From Rhodococcus zopfii NBRC 100606 = JCM 9919 (GTDB lineage Bacteria; Actinomycetota; Actinomycetes; Mycobacteriales; Mycobacteriaceae): a stretch of 64,000 nucleotides of DNA. The notes below the pieces were generated by a model. The model had not been told where the DNA came from, ran no database searches, and worked only from the letters and a program-made list of their open reading frames with translations. Numbering within the stretch: position 1 is the stretch's first letter; the number at the start of each line of letters is the position of its first letter. Positions 41,955 through 49,965 of the stretch are shown piece after piece. The position numbers and the translations under genes are program-made. The stretch covers positions 248,001-312,000 of the forward strand of contig NZ_BCXI01000001.1 of the NCBI RefSeq assembly GCF_001895025.1, written 5' to 3'.

Positions 41955-42981
41955 GGGGCACGAGGGCCTTGCCGGTGGCTGCGCCGTCGAGCATTCCGAC
42001 GAAGGCGTCCCAGGCTCCGGCGACGCCTCCCGGGAATTCGGTGTGCACCGGCCTGATCCGTTCGGTTCGGACCAGGTCGGCCATTTCGTCCTCGAACTGG
42101 TCCTGTGCGTCGAGGTGGTCGGCAAGAAGAAAGCCTTCCATCCGTGCTCGGCGCCAGATGAGTTTGATGAGATTGTTCGGGCCCGGAACGGGTTCGGCGG
42201 AGTTGTAGATGCTGATCATCCCGCACAGCGCGATACGGGCGTGGTCCGCCAGAACGCGGACAGCCGCCTCGAGCTGTTCGCCTCCGACGTTGTCGAAGTA
42301 GACGTCCAGGGCGGTGACCCCGAGGTCCGACATGGCGGTGCGCAGCAGATCCTTCGCCGGGCCGTCGTGGTGGTCGAACGCGGCGTCGGCTCCGAGGGCC
42401 TCCGTCAGCGCGACCTTCTCCGGGGATCCGGCGCTGGCGATCACGACGGCGCCACGCTGTTTCGCCAGCTGGACGGCGGTGGACCCCACCGCGCCGGCGG
42501 CGGAGGACACGAAGACGACGTCGCCGCTGCGGACCTGCGCGATCCGCTCGACACCGACCCAGGCCGTCATTCCCGGGATGCCCAGCACGCTCAGGTGCAC
42601 GGCGGCGGGCAGGTCGTCGTGCCGCAGCCGGCGGCAGTCGGATGCATCGACGAGAGCTTCTATCCGCCAGCCGAAGTCGTGGAGCACGAGAGATCCGGGG
42701 GGAAGTGCGGCGTGGTCGGACTCGATCACGACTCCGACCGTGGGGGCGAGCATGGGCTCGCCGAGACCGTAGGGCTCGGCGTACGTGGCCTCACCGCCCA
42801 TCCGTCCCCGCATGTAGGGCTCGACGGACATGACGAGGTTGCGCACCCGAACCTGCCCGGCGCCGGGCCGGCCGAGGGTCGACTCGACCAGTTCGACGTC
42901 GGTGGCCCGGGGGCGCCCACTCGGGCGCGATCGGAGCACCCACTCGAGTTGGGCTGTGCCGGAGGTGACGATGTCGGTCAC
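41938..42981 (-). CDS. MDR-superfamily NADP-dependent reductase (CurA/PTGR-like)
   Basis: A 347-residue zinc-independent medium-chain reductase. SVEPYMRGRM and the cofactor motif SSAAGAVGSTAVQLAKQRGA are typical of the leukotriene-B4 dehydrogenase/CurA group, which reduces alpha,beta-unsaturated ketones. The catalytic-zinc cysteines are absent. GTG 42981 follows AGAGGAC. Second gene in the series after the acyl-CoA ligase. An enone-reduction step in the pathway is plausible. Confidence 0.87.
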   Translation of the reverse strand: MTDIVTSGTAQLEWVLRSRPSGRPRATDVELVESTLGRPGAGQVRVRNLVMSVEPYMRGRMGGEATYAEPYGLGEPMLAPTVGVVIESDHAALPPGSLVLHDFGWRIEALVDASDCRRLRHDDLPAAVHLSVLGIPGMTAWVGVERIAQVRSGDVVFVSSAAGAVGSTAVQLAKQRGAVVIASAGSPEKVALTEALGADAAFDHHDGPAKDLLRTAMSDLGVTALDVYFDNVGGEQLEAAVRVLADHARIALCGMISIYNSAEPVPGPNNLIKLIWRRARMEGFLLADHLDAQDQFEDEMADLVRTERIRPVHTEFPGGVAGAWDAFVGMLDGAATGKALVPLVPTT

Positions 42982-43024
42982 GGAAAGCTGTCCTCTCTGC
43001 TGCCGGAGGTCGATGGGGGCGCGG

Positions 43025-44521
43025 TCATCCCGCCGTGAGGTCGGCCGTGATCCGCTCGACGAGGTCCCGGCGAACGAGCTTGCCGGTCGGGGTCCGGGGC
43101 AGTTCGTCCACGAACACGACGTCGTCCGGAGTCCGCGAGCCGCGCAGACGCTCCCGGCACCAGTTCCGGATGGACTCGGCGTCGTCGTGGTCCTTGGACG
43201 CCGGAACGATCACTGCACAGATCCGCTCGCCCCATTCGTCGTCGGGTGTACCGATCACGGCAACCTCGCGCACGTGGTGGTGATGCACCATCACGTCTTC
43301 GATCTCGGCGGGCGCGATGTTCTCGCCGCCGCGGATGATGGTGTCGTCCGCGCGCCCCCCGATGTAGAGGTATCCGTCCTCGATGCGGGCGCGGTCGCGG
43401 GTCGGGAACCAGCCGTCGGCGTCGAGAACCGACCCGTTCCCCATGTACTCGCCGCTCACCTGTGCGCCCCGCACCCACAACAGGCCGGTCTCCCCCTCGG
43501 GGAGCACCCGTCCGCCGTCTTCCGATCGGATCTGCGCGTCGACGCCGGGCACGATCTTTCCGGTCGACGCCAGCCGTCCGCGCAGCGCCGGATTCGCGAA
43601 TGCCTCACGATGATCGTCGGGGCCGAAAACGGCTATCGTCGAACTGGTTTCGGTGAGCCCGTAGGCGTTGACGAAGCCGGTGTCGCCGAATGCTCCCAGC
43701 GCGCGTTCGAGGACCGGTCGCGGCATGCGGGCACCCCCATAGGCGAGCGACTCGAGGGTCGGGACGTCGGCGGGGGCGCCGCCGAGATGATCGACGATGC
43801 GGGCGAGCATGGTGGGCACGACCATCGCGCTGGTCACCCCTTCCGCGCGGACGGTGTCCAGCCATCGCTGCGGCGCGAAATCCGGCAGGTGAACCATGCG
43901 GCGGGTGGAATAGATGTTGCTCAGGACGGCACCCAAGCCCGCGATGTGGTAAGGCGGCGTGCTGAGCAGCGCGGCCTGTTCCGCACCGGCGGAACCGAAT
44001 TCGACGGTGTTGATCAGGTACGACAGCAGGTGGCGGTGACGCAGCAGCACACCCTTCGGCGCCGAGGTCGTTCCGGAGGTGAACAGGACGATCGCGGTTC
44101 CGCCGTCCTCCGAGGCGTCCACCTCGACCGGGGCGGTGGTGCTCGCGAGGCGCAGGAACTCCGCGGTCGACAGGATGCGGTGCCGGCATCCGGCCAGCTT
44201 GGCGATGTACTCGTCGTCGGCCACGATCACGGGTTCGTCGAGCCGGTCGATCAATTCGAGCACCTGCGCGGCCGGGAGCCGGTAGTTCAGTGGCGCGAGC
44301 GGGATTCCGGCGCGTGCCGCGGAGAACATCAGGGTGGGAAGCACCGGGCCGTTGACACCCACGAACACCGCGTGACGAGCGTGCAGTTCGGCGAGCAGAC
44401 CTGCACCGCGCGAAGCGAGTTCGTCGAGCTGCCGGTAAGTCGTGCCGCCCGCGCGCGGACCCAGCGCGATCCGATCGGGGGCGGCAGCCGACGCCATGTC
44501 GAGGACCATTGCGATGCCCAT
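43025..44521 (-). CDS. Acyl-CoA synthetase (AMP-forming)
   Basis: A 498-residue adenylate-forming ligase: P-loop VLFTSGTTSAPKGVLL, YGLTETSS, GWFPTRDRARIEDGYLYIGGR (hinge Asp) and the C-terminal catalytic lysine in RTPTGKLVRRDL. It converts a carboxylic acid to acyl-CoA through acyl-AMP, the entry step of the island. ATG 44521 is the conserved N-terminus (MGIAMVLDMAS). It heads the 13-gene minus-strand series behind a promoter that overlaps operator-like site D. The substrate pocket cannot be read by eye. Confidence 0.9.
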   Translation of the reverse strand: MGIAMVLDMASAAAPDRIALGPRAGGTTYRQLDELASRGAGLLAELHARHAVFVGVNGPVLPTLMFSAARAGIPLAPLNYRLPAAQVLELIDRLDEPVIVADDEYIAKLAGCRHRILSTAEFLRLASTTAPVEVDASEDGGTAIVLFTSGTTSAPKGVLLRHRHLLSYLINTVEFGSAGAEQAALLSTPPYHIAGLGAVLSNIYSTRRMVHLPDFAPQRWLDTVRAEGVTSAMVVPTMLARIVDHLGGAPADVPTLESLAYGGARMPRPVLERALGAFGDTGFVNAYGLTETSSTIAVFGPDDHREAFANPALRGRLASTGKIVPGVDAQIRSEDGGRVLPEGETGLLWVRGAQVSGEYMGNGSVLDADGWFPTRDRARIEDGYLYIGGRADDTIIRGGENIAPAEIEDVMVHHHHVREVAVIGTPDDEWGERICAVIVPASKDHDDAESIRNWCRERLRGSRTPDDVVFVDELPRTPTGKLVRRDLVERITADLTAG

Positions 44522-44641
44522 GTGACCACCTGTCTGTAGAAGCGGATGCCGTACGAACCGAGAGGTGAGCCGGTCGACGCTCGTGGCCGCGTCGAACACG
44601 GATGCACGTGCGCACCCGGCTCGAATCACCCTGTGATGCAC

Positions 44642-44670
44642 ACCATAGCAATTATGCCAATATTTGTGAA
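44642..44670 (-). promoter_or_regulatory. Promoter with candidate operator (site D)
   Basis: Minus strand -35 TTCACA (44670-44665), 17-bp spacer and -10 TATGGT (44647-44642). The spacer holds overlapping matches to the island motif: CACAAATATTGGCAT and AATTGCTAT. It drives the acyl-CoA ligase operon with a leader of about 115 nt. Confidence 0.55.
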
Positions 44671-44715
44671 GGTATCGGTGGATCATTTTCGCCAACCGGC
44701 CTCACCTGCGGAAAT

Positions 44716-44744
44716 ACCCCGGGGGATGGCCCCCGAGCCGGGGT
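44716..44744. terminator. GC-rich hairpin upstream of the riboswitch
   Basis: ACCCCGG (44716-44722) pairs with CCGGGGT (44738-44744), with further pairing inside. It insulates the divergent ligase and riboswitch transcripts or marks the riboswitch leader start. Confidence 0.4.
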
Positions 44745-44775
44745 GACATACTTGACCACACAACTGAATAGCCAC

Positions 44776-44960
44776 CCGAACCGCGGCGGGAGAGTCCCGC
44801 ACAGCAGCGGGCGCCGAAGGAGCAACCTCCCCGGGAATCTCTCAGGCCCCCAGACCGCCGCGGCGAGGCTCCTCTGGAAAGCAACCCGTCCGGGTTCACC
44901 GAAGGTGTAAGCGGATCACGTCCGCGAAAGCTCTCAGGTCCCAATGACAGAGCGGGGAAC
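44776..44960 (+). promoter_or_regulatory. Tandem glycine riboswitch
   Basis: Two consecutive aptamers with glycine-riboswitch cores. Aptamer 1 has GGGAGAG ... GCCGAAGGAGCAACC ... GAATCTCTCAGG. Aptamer 2 has CTCTGGAAAGCAACC ... ACCGAAGGTGTAAG ... AAAGCTCTCAGGTCC ... GACAGAG. It fills the 486-bp gap before the EamA transporter gene. There is no clear U-tract terminator after it; GGTGCC/GGCGCC (about 44974-44989) just before the ribosome-binding site suggests translational control. Confidence 0.92.
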
Positions 44961-45007
44961 GACATCACCCGCTGGTGCCGCACGGCGCCCTGGCCTGAGG
45001 AACATGT

Positions 45008-45973
45008 GTGACCGTTTCCCTCGGCGCGCCGCCGCGCGCCTCGCTTCCCGCTGCTCCGCCCCCTCCCGCGCCGCGGCCCGCACCCGCCCCCGACCGGCGC
45101 CTCGGCATCGTCGCCATCGTCCTGTCCGCCACGGCGATGGGCGCGGCGGGACTGTTCGGACGCATGGCCACGCCGGACGGCGCGGTGCTGGGCGAGGCGT
45201 TGACGCTCGGACGCATGGCGGTCGGCGCGGCGGGCATGCTCGTGCTGCTCACCCTCACCCGGCGCCTCGGGCAGCTGCGGCGGGTCCGCCTGTCGGGGTC
45301 GGTCGTCGCGGGCGGGGTCTTCCTCGGGCTGTCGCTCGCCACCTACCTGTCGGCGACCGTCCTGACCGACCTGTCCCGGGCCGTGGTGCTGCACTATCTC
45401 GGACCGGTCGTCGCGACCGTGCTCGCCCGCGTGGTCCTGAAGGAATCGATCACTCGCCTCGACGCGCTGTCGCTCGGGACCGCATTCGTCGGCATGCTGT
45501 TCGCGGCCGGTCTGGTCGGCGGTAGCTCCGCCGGCGGTGACCAGGAGACACTGGGAACCGTCCTCGGGGTCACGTCGGGTGTCTTCTACGGCGCCGCCCT
45601 GCTGTGCTATCGATACCGCAGCGACATGCCGTCCGATGTGCGGTGCTTCTGGAACTTCGCGTTCGGCGCGATTGCCACCGGGGCGATGGTCGTGGTGACA
45701 CAGCCCGACCTGTCGGGGATGACCCCGGGCAATTGGACGTGGGCGGCGGGCTTCTTCGTCGTCTGCGGCCTCTTCGCCCTGGGTCTGCTGGTGGTCGCCG
45801 GGAAGCACCTGCGTGCCGCCGAACTCTCGGGCCTGTCGTATCTCGAAGTGGTGGTCGCCCTGATGATCGGCGCGCTCGCATTCGGCGAGTCCGCGTCCAC
45901 GCCGGCCGTGTTCGGTTCGGGCCTGATCCTGGTGGCGATGGCGCTGCCGATGCTCGCCGGCCGGCGGCGCTGA
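45008..45973 (+). CDS. EamA/DMT-family transporter under glycine riboswitch control
   Basis: A 321-residue drug/metabolite-superfamily exporter with about ten helices in two EamA repeats (LGRMAVGAAGMLVLL..., HYLGPVVATVLARVVLKESI, GLSYLEVVVALMIGALAFGES). The N-terminal 30 residues are Pro/Ala-rich and cytoplasmic. GTG 45008 has TGAGG 7 nt upstream. The tandem glycine riboswitch directly ahead suggests induction by glycine and a role in exporting glycine or a related amino acid when in excess; that is inference from regulation. Confidence 0.88.
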   Translation: MTVSLGAPPRASLPAAPPPPAPRPAPAPDRRLGIVAIVLSATAMGAAGLFGRMATPDGAVLGEALTLGRMAVGAAGMLVLLTLTRRLGQLRRVRLSGSVVAGGVFLGLSLATYLSATVLTDLSRAVVLHYLGPVVATVLARVVLKESITRLDALSLGTAFVGMLFAAGLVGGSSAGGDQETLGTVLGVTSGVFYGAALLCYRYRSDMPSDVRCFWNFAFGAIATGAMVVVTQPDLSGMTPGNWTWAAGFFVVCGLFALGLLVVAGKHLRAAELSGLSYLEVVVALMIGALAFGESASTPAVFGSGLILVAMALPMLAGRRR

Positions 45974-45974
45974 C

Positions 45975-46020
45975 CCCGTGCGTGGTTTCGGTAGCTGCAG
46001 CTACCGAAACCACGCACGGG
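45975..46020. repeat. Dispersed palindromic element (46-bp perfect palindrome)
   Basis: Perfect palindrome with 23-bp arms (CCCGTGCGTGGTTTCGGTAG...), centred on CTGCAG. The arm is identical to that at 17569-17586. It sits between the convergent EamA and SPFH stops, where it can work as a bidirectional terminator. Confidence 0.8.
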
Positions 46021-46026
46021 CGGACG

Positions 46027-47280
46027 TCACTCCTGACGGTGCCGCGGTTCGTCGGAGGCGGGCGGCGCGAGATCCGGTGCGGTGGGCGGCACCCACCCCG
46101 TCGCGAGCGGCTCCGACGCCGGCAACGCACCGGGCTTGTCGAACTCCGGTCCCCCGGCCCGCTCCCCGCTCATGCGCACCGCCGGGTCGACGGGCTTGCG
46201 CGCGACGGCCTCGGCCTCGGCGACCGCTTGCGCGACCTGCGGGTCGCGGACGGTGGTGAACCAGTCGGCGACCTCGGCGGTGTCGTCCTCCGGCCGGGGA
46301 AGCTCCTCCTCGACGGGGGACGCCTCGAAGCGGAACACCCCGTCGTCTCCCGGTGCGCCCAGGGTCTTCGCGAATCCCTTGAGGGCCTCACCGAAGTCGC
46401 TGGGCACCAGCCACACCTTGTTCGCGTCACCCTGCGCCATCTGCGGCAGCGTCTGCAGGTACTGGTAAGCGAGCAGCTCGGGGGTCGGCTTGCCGGACTT
46501 GATCGCCGCGAACACCTTCTCGATGGCCTTCGCCTGCCCCTGCGACTCGAGGTACTTCGCGGCCCGATCGCCCTGCGCCCGCAGGATCCGGGACTGGCGT
46601 TCGGCCTCGGCCTCGAGGATCGCCGCCTGCTTGGAACCCTCGGCCGAGAGGATCCGCGACTGCTTGTCACCCTCGGCGGTCTTGATCGCGGCTTCGCGGT
46701 GGCCTTCGGCGGTGAGGATCATCGCGCGCTTCTCGCGATCTGCCTTCATCTGCTTCTCCATCGACTCCTGGATCGACGGCGGCGGGTCGATGCTCTTCAG
46801 TTCGACACGGGCGACCCGCAGCCCCCAACGCCCCGTCGCTTCGTCGAGCACTCCGCGCAGCTGCCCGTTGATGGAGTCGCGCGAGGTCAGGGTCTCTTCG
46901 AGGGTCATCCCGCCGACGACGTTGCGCAGCGTCGTCACCGTCAACTGCTCGACGGCGGCAATGTAGTTGCTGATCTCGTAGACCGCAGCCTGCGGGTTGG
47001 TGACCTGGAAGTACACGACGGTGTCGATGCTCAACGTGAGGTTGTCCTGGGTGATCACCGGCTGCGGCGGGAACGACACGACCCGCTCGCGCAGATCCAC
47101 CTTCGCGCGGATCCGGTCGACGAACGGCACCAGGAACGTGAGCTGCCCCGACGCGGTCCGGTAGTAGCGACCCAACCGTTCGATCACCGCGGCCTCCGCC
47201 TGCGGCACCAGCGCCACCGACTTGACCACGACGAGCACCACCAGTGCCACCAGAACGGCGAGCACGATCAACGCTTCCAT
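46027..47280 (-). CDS. SPFH/Band 7 (stomatin-like, paraslipin) membrane protein
   Basis: A 417-residue protein with an N-terminal membrane helix (residues 4-24), a Band-7/PHB domain (VIERLGRYYRTASGQLTFLVPFVDRI, SIDTVVYFQVTNP), a long Ala/Glu-rich coiled coil (AEGHREAAIKTAEGDKQSRIL) and a Pro-rich tail. Such proteins form oligomeric rings that organise membrane microdomains and control proteases. ATG 47280. The NfeD-like partner gene lies 2 bp upstream, as in Rv1488-Rv1487 and many bacteria. Confidence 0.92.
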   Translation of the reverse strand: MEALIVLAVLVALVVLVVVKSVALVPQAEAAVIERLGRYYRTASGQLTFLVPFVDRIRAKVDLRERVVSFPPQPVITQDNLTLSIDTVVYFQVTNPQAAVYEISNYIAAVEQLTVTTLRNVVGGMTLEETLTSRDSINGQLRGVLDEATGRWGLRVARVELKSIDPPPSIQESMEKQMKADREKRAMILTAEGHREAAIKTAEGDKQSRILSAEGSKQAAILEAEAERQSRILRAQGDRAAKYLESQGQAKAIEKVFAAIKSGKPTPELLAYQYLQTLPQMAQGDANKVWLVPSDFGEALKGFAKTLGAPGDDGVFRFEASPVEEELPRPEDDTAEVADWFTTVRDPQVAQAVAEAEAVARKPVDPAVRMSGERAGGPEFDKPGALPASEPLATGWVPPTAPDLAPPASDEPRHRQE

Positions 47281-47282
47281 CG

Positions 47283-47714
47283 TCAGACACCCCTCCACAC
47301 GACGGCCGTTGCGCCGTCGATCTGCATCACCGTCACGGTCGTTCCCGGTTCGTACACCGCGGTGTCGTCGAGCGGCCGCGCCGTCCAGATCTCACCGTTG
47401 ATCTTGACCTGCCCGGAATGCTCGGCGACCTGCTCGAGCACCAGCGCATGTTTGCCCGGCAGGGCGTCAACGCCGGTGGTCAGCGCGGGCGGAGCCGCAT
47501 AACGTCGCCGCAGCGCAGGTCGCACCCCGAGCAGCAACACCAGCGAGGACACCGCGAACACGACGGCATCGGCCCACACCGGCAGGTCGGTCGCGGCCGA
47601 GACACCAGCGGTCACGAGGGCGGCGCCGCCGAGCATGAGCAACACGAAGTCACCGGTGAGCGCTTCCGCGGCTGCCAGTGCCACACCCGCGATCAGCCAG
47701 ATCAATGCCGTCAC
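47283..47714 (-). CDS. NfeD-like membrane protein
   Basis: A 143-residue protein with three to four N-terminal helices (ALIWLIAGVALAAAEALTGDFVLLMLGGAALVTAGVS) and a C-terminal OB-fold domain (GQVKINGEIWTARPLDDTAVYEPGTTVTVMQIDGATAVV). This is the short NfeD form that partners SPFH proteins; the larger form with a ClpP-like protease is absent. The start is GTG 47714; an earlier start would run into the upstream gap. It is co-transcribed with the SPFH gene. Confidence 0.88.
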   Translation of the reverse strand: MTALIWLIAGVALAAAEALTGDFVLLMLGGAALVTAGVSAATDLPVWADAVVFAVSSLVLLLGVRPALRRRYAAPPALTTGVDALPGKHALVLEQVAEHSGQVKINGEIWTARPLDDTAVYEPGTTVTVMQIDGATAVVWRGV

Positions 47715-47739
47715 GTCACCATCGAACCACAAATCGGAC

Positions 47740-48039
47740 ACCGAGGCAGATGCCCTGGCAGAGCGTCCGAGGAGCGCGGAGGACACCCCCGGCCCGGCGA
47801 CCGCGCGACTGCTCGCCGCCGAGGTGGCGGGCACCGACGGCGACACCTTCGTCGTGCAGGTGTTCGTCGACATGCTCTCGAAGAGCAAGCAGACCCCGGA
47901 CGGCGTGGCCGCCACCGCGACCTATCGGGTCACCATGCATCGGGCGTCGGACTGGACCATCACCGACGTCGGCGGCGTGGGGGCCGGGCTGCCCGGGACG
48001 GGCGGGTCCGAGGCCGCGCCGGGCAGCGGCGGCCGCTGA
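47740..48039 (+). pseudogene. Possible remnant of an Mce-associated-type protein
   Basis: An open reading frame without a convincing start or ribosome-binding site. It encodes LLAAEVAGTDGDTFVVQVFVDM followed by ATYRVTMHRASDWTITDVGGV, the pattern of the C-terminal NTF2-like domain of Mce-associated membrane proteins. The N-terminal membrane helix expected for that family is missing, and the first ATG in frame leaves only about 55 residues. It occupies the 351-bp gap between the NfeD-like and DUF3097 genes. It could also be a short real gene. Confidence 0.4.
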
Positions 48040-48065
48040 CCTCTTCAGCCGCAGCAGGGTTCGGG

Positions 48066-48902
48066 TCAGGCCTCGTCGGGTTCGGTGACGAAGTCGACGA
48101 GGCGCTCGACCGCCCCGATCAGGTGCGATTCGAGGTCCCGGAACGAGTTCACGGCGGTGTAGACGCGGCGCCAGCCGTCCTGAGGTGTGCCCCAGCCCAG
48201 TTCGCGGCACACCCCGGTCTTCCAGTCCTGACCGCGCGGGATCATCGGCCACGCGTCGATCCCGACGGCCCGCGGCTTCACGGCCTCCCAGACGTCGATG
48301 TAGGGGTGGCCGGTGACCATGACGTGGGGACCGAGGTTCGCGGTGAGTCGTTCTTCCTTGGATCCGGTCACCAGGTGATCGGCCAGGACACCGACGCGCC
48401 GCCCCGGTCCGGGGCAGAACTCGGCGAGGCGGGCGCCGAGGTTGTCGAGACCCTCGAGCTGCTCGACGACCACCCCTTCGACGCGCAGGTCGTGTCCCCA
48501 TACCCGTTCGACGAGCGCGGCATCGTGCACCCCCTCGACCCAGATGCGGCTGCCGCGCGCGACGCGGGCCTTCAGTCCCTCGACCCGGGTCGAGCCGGAC
48601 GCGGATCGTGTCGAAGCCTGCACGGCCGGGCGGGCCTTCGGCCGAACCAGCGTGACGGGTTTACCGTCGACGAGAAACGCGGCGGGACGCATCGCGAACA
48701 GGCGGGTGCGGCGCTGCCCGTCCTCGAGGCGCACGAAGTCGCCGTCGTAGGTGCGCTCGAAACCCACCACCGCGCCGCACCAACCGGAGGCAGCGTCCTC
48801 GACGACGAGTTCCCTCTCGGCCTCGACTTCGGGGATCACCGGCTTGCGGGTGCGGTTGTGGCCGGCGTAGATGTCGCCGCCGTACATGTCGCGTGGGCTC
48901 AC
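48066..48902 (-). CDS. DUF3097 family protein
   Basis: A 278-residue soluble protein matching DUF3097: DMYGGDIYAGHNRTRKP, GWCGAVVGFERTYDGDFVRLEDG, RIWVEGVHDAALVERVWGHDLRVEGVVVE, VLADHLVTGSKEERL and HPYIDVWEAVKP. The central part resembles a TOPRIM-like fold (EGVHDA), suggesting a nucleic-acid role, but the function is unknown. GTG 48902 is chosen because a -10 TAACGT (48916-48911) lies 8 nt upstream (leaderless). Divergent from 48987. Confidence 0.85.
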   Translation of the reverse strand: MSPRDMYGGDIYAGHNRTRKPVIPEVEAERELVVEDAASGWCGAVVGFERTYDGDFVRLEDGQRRTRLFAMRPAAFLVDGKPVTLVRPKARPAVQASTRSASGSTRVEGLKARVARGSRIWVEGVHDAALVERVWGHDLRVEGVVVEQLEGLDNLGARLAEFCPGPGRRVGVLADHLVTGSKEERLTANLGPHVMVTGHPYIDVWEAVKPRAVGIDAWPMIPRGQDWKTGVCRELGWGTPQDGWRRVYTAVNSFRDLESHLIGAVERLVDFVTEPDEA

Positions 48903-48910
48903 GCCCGTCG

Positions 48911-48980
48911 ACGTTAGGACACGGCGCCGCGCCGTCGCGGCTGCCACGCCGGGTGCCGTTGTGACGGATCGCCGTATGCT
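48911..48980. promoter_or_regulatory. Divergent leaderless promoters
   Basis: The minus-strand -10 TAACGT (48916-48911) serves GTG 48902. The plus-strand -10 TATGCT (48975-48980) ends 6 nt before ATG 48987. Both genes seem to lack 5' untranslated leaders. Confidence 0.5.
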
Positions 48981-48986
48981 GTGCCG

Positions 48987-49796
48987 ATGAGTTCCCCGAG
49001 CCTGACGCTGGCCGCCTGGGCAGGGTCGTGGCTGTCCGGTCACGCCTCCCCCGACGACGTGATCGACGCACTGCACGAGTGGGCGCCGATGCATCTGGTG
49101 AGTGCCCACGACGCGGCGGCCGCATCCGCGACCGGGCTCCCCGACCGCGGTGCCGCCGACGGCGCCGCGCTGCTGCTCACGCTGGTACGCCGCATCGACA
49201 CCGCGGCCGGCGCGGGCGTGCATCTGGTTCTGCCCGCTCCGGGAGACGTGCGTGCGCTGCCGGCGGGTACCGCGTTCGCATCGGCAGCACTCGCGGCAGG
49301 CGAAGGTGTCGTCGTGGGGGCGCCCGGCACCCCGGGCGTCGGTCTGGTGCCCACCGTCGAGGGGCCGGACGTCCTGCGGTGGACCGTATTCGCAGTACCG
49401 TCGGTCCCCGAACCGGCCGTCGACGGTGGTCTCGGCGCAGCCGAGTTCGCGATCCGGGAGGCGGTGCGGGACGCAGCCTCCGCGCTGAGCGGCATCCCGA
49501 CGGTCGGGACGGACGGGCGCCGGACCGATCCGCGGGCACTGATCGCCGAGGAGGTCGCCGAGCTTGCTCGGCACCGCTATCCCGCTTCGCTTCCCCCGCG
49601 TGCCGTCCGCGTCCTCGACACCGCGGACCAGGTCGCGGCGATTCTCGCCGTGGCGGGCCGCGGGGGCGGCATGCGCGCCGGCTCCGCGTCCGGCGCCGCG
49701 AGTCGTGAAGGAGCACTGCAGCCGCTGTGGACAGCTGTGCGGGAGGCCCGCGTCGGAGCGGTGGCGGCCGCACTGCGGGCCGAGTATCACCGCTGA
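48987..49796 (+). CDS. Conserved hypothetical protein
   Basis: A 269-residue Ala-rich soluble protein beginning MSSPSLTLAAWAGSWLSG. It contains DDVIDALHEWAPMHLV, a Gly-rich segment (GEGVVVGAPGTPGVGLVP) and a C-terminal helical region. No enzymatic motif is visible. Its position between the NfeD/SPFH pair and the inhA-hemH block suggests it corresponds to Rv1486c of M. tuberculosis, which would need a search to confirm. The ATG at 48987 is directly behind a -10 element. Confidence 0.7.
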   Translation: MSSPSLTLAAWAGSWLSGHASPDDVIDALHEWAPMHLVSAHDAAAASATGLPDRGAADGAALLLTLVRRIDTAAGAGVHLVLPAPGDVRALPAGTAFASAALAAGEGVVVGAPGTPGVGLVPTVEGPDVLRWTVFAVPSVPEPAVDGGLGAAEFAIREAVRDAASALSGIPTVGTDGRRTDPRALIAEEVAELARHRYPASLPPRAVRVLDTADQVAAILAVAGRGGGMRAGSASGAASREGALQPLWTAVREARVGAVAAALRAEYHR

Positions 49797-49965
49797 CGCG
49801 CCGACGAAATCCGGCGACCGGTCGGTGAACTGCACCTGCACCCGCGGATGACACCGAGGTGAACGGTGTGCACCCGCATCCGCATCCGCGTTCTGTGTCA
49901 CTAACCTGACGATCCTGAGCTCGCCGGAGTCCGCCGGCGGAGGGACGAACAGGACCACACTCCAC

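Noticed and set aside
16724-44521. Prophage or transposon boundaries around the catabolic island
   Set aside because: No integrase, transposase or direct-repeat att site was seen at either edge.
44944-45525. An open frame beginning inside the glycine riboswitch
   Set aside because: It overlaps aptamer 2 and then runs out of frame through the EamA transporter gene; codon pattern and homology favour the transporter.
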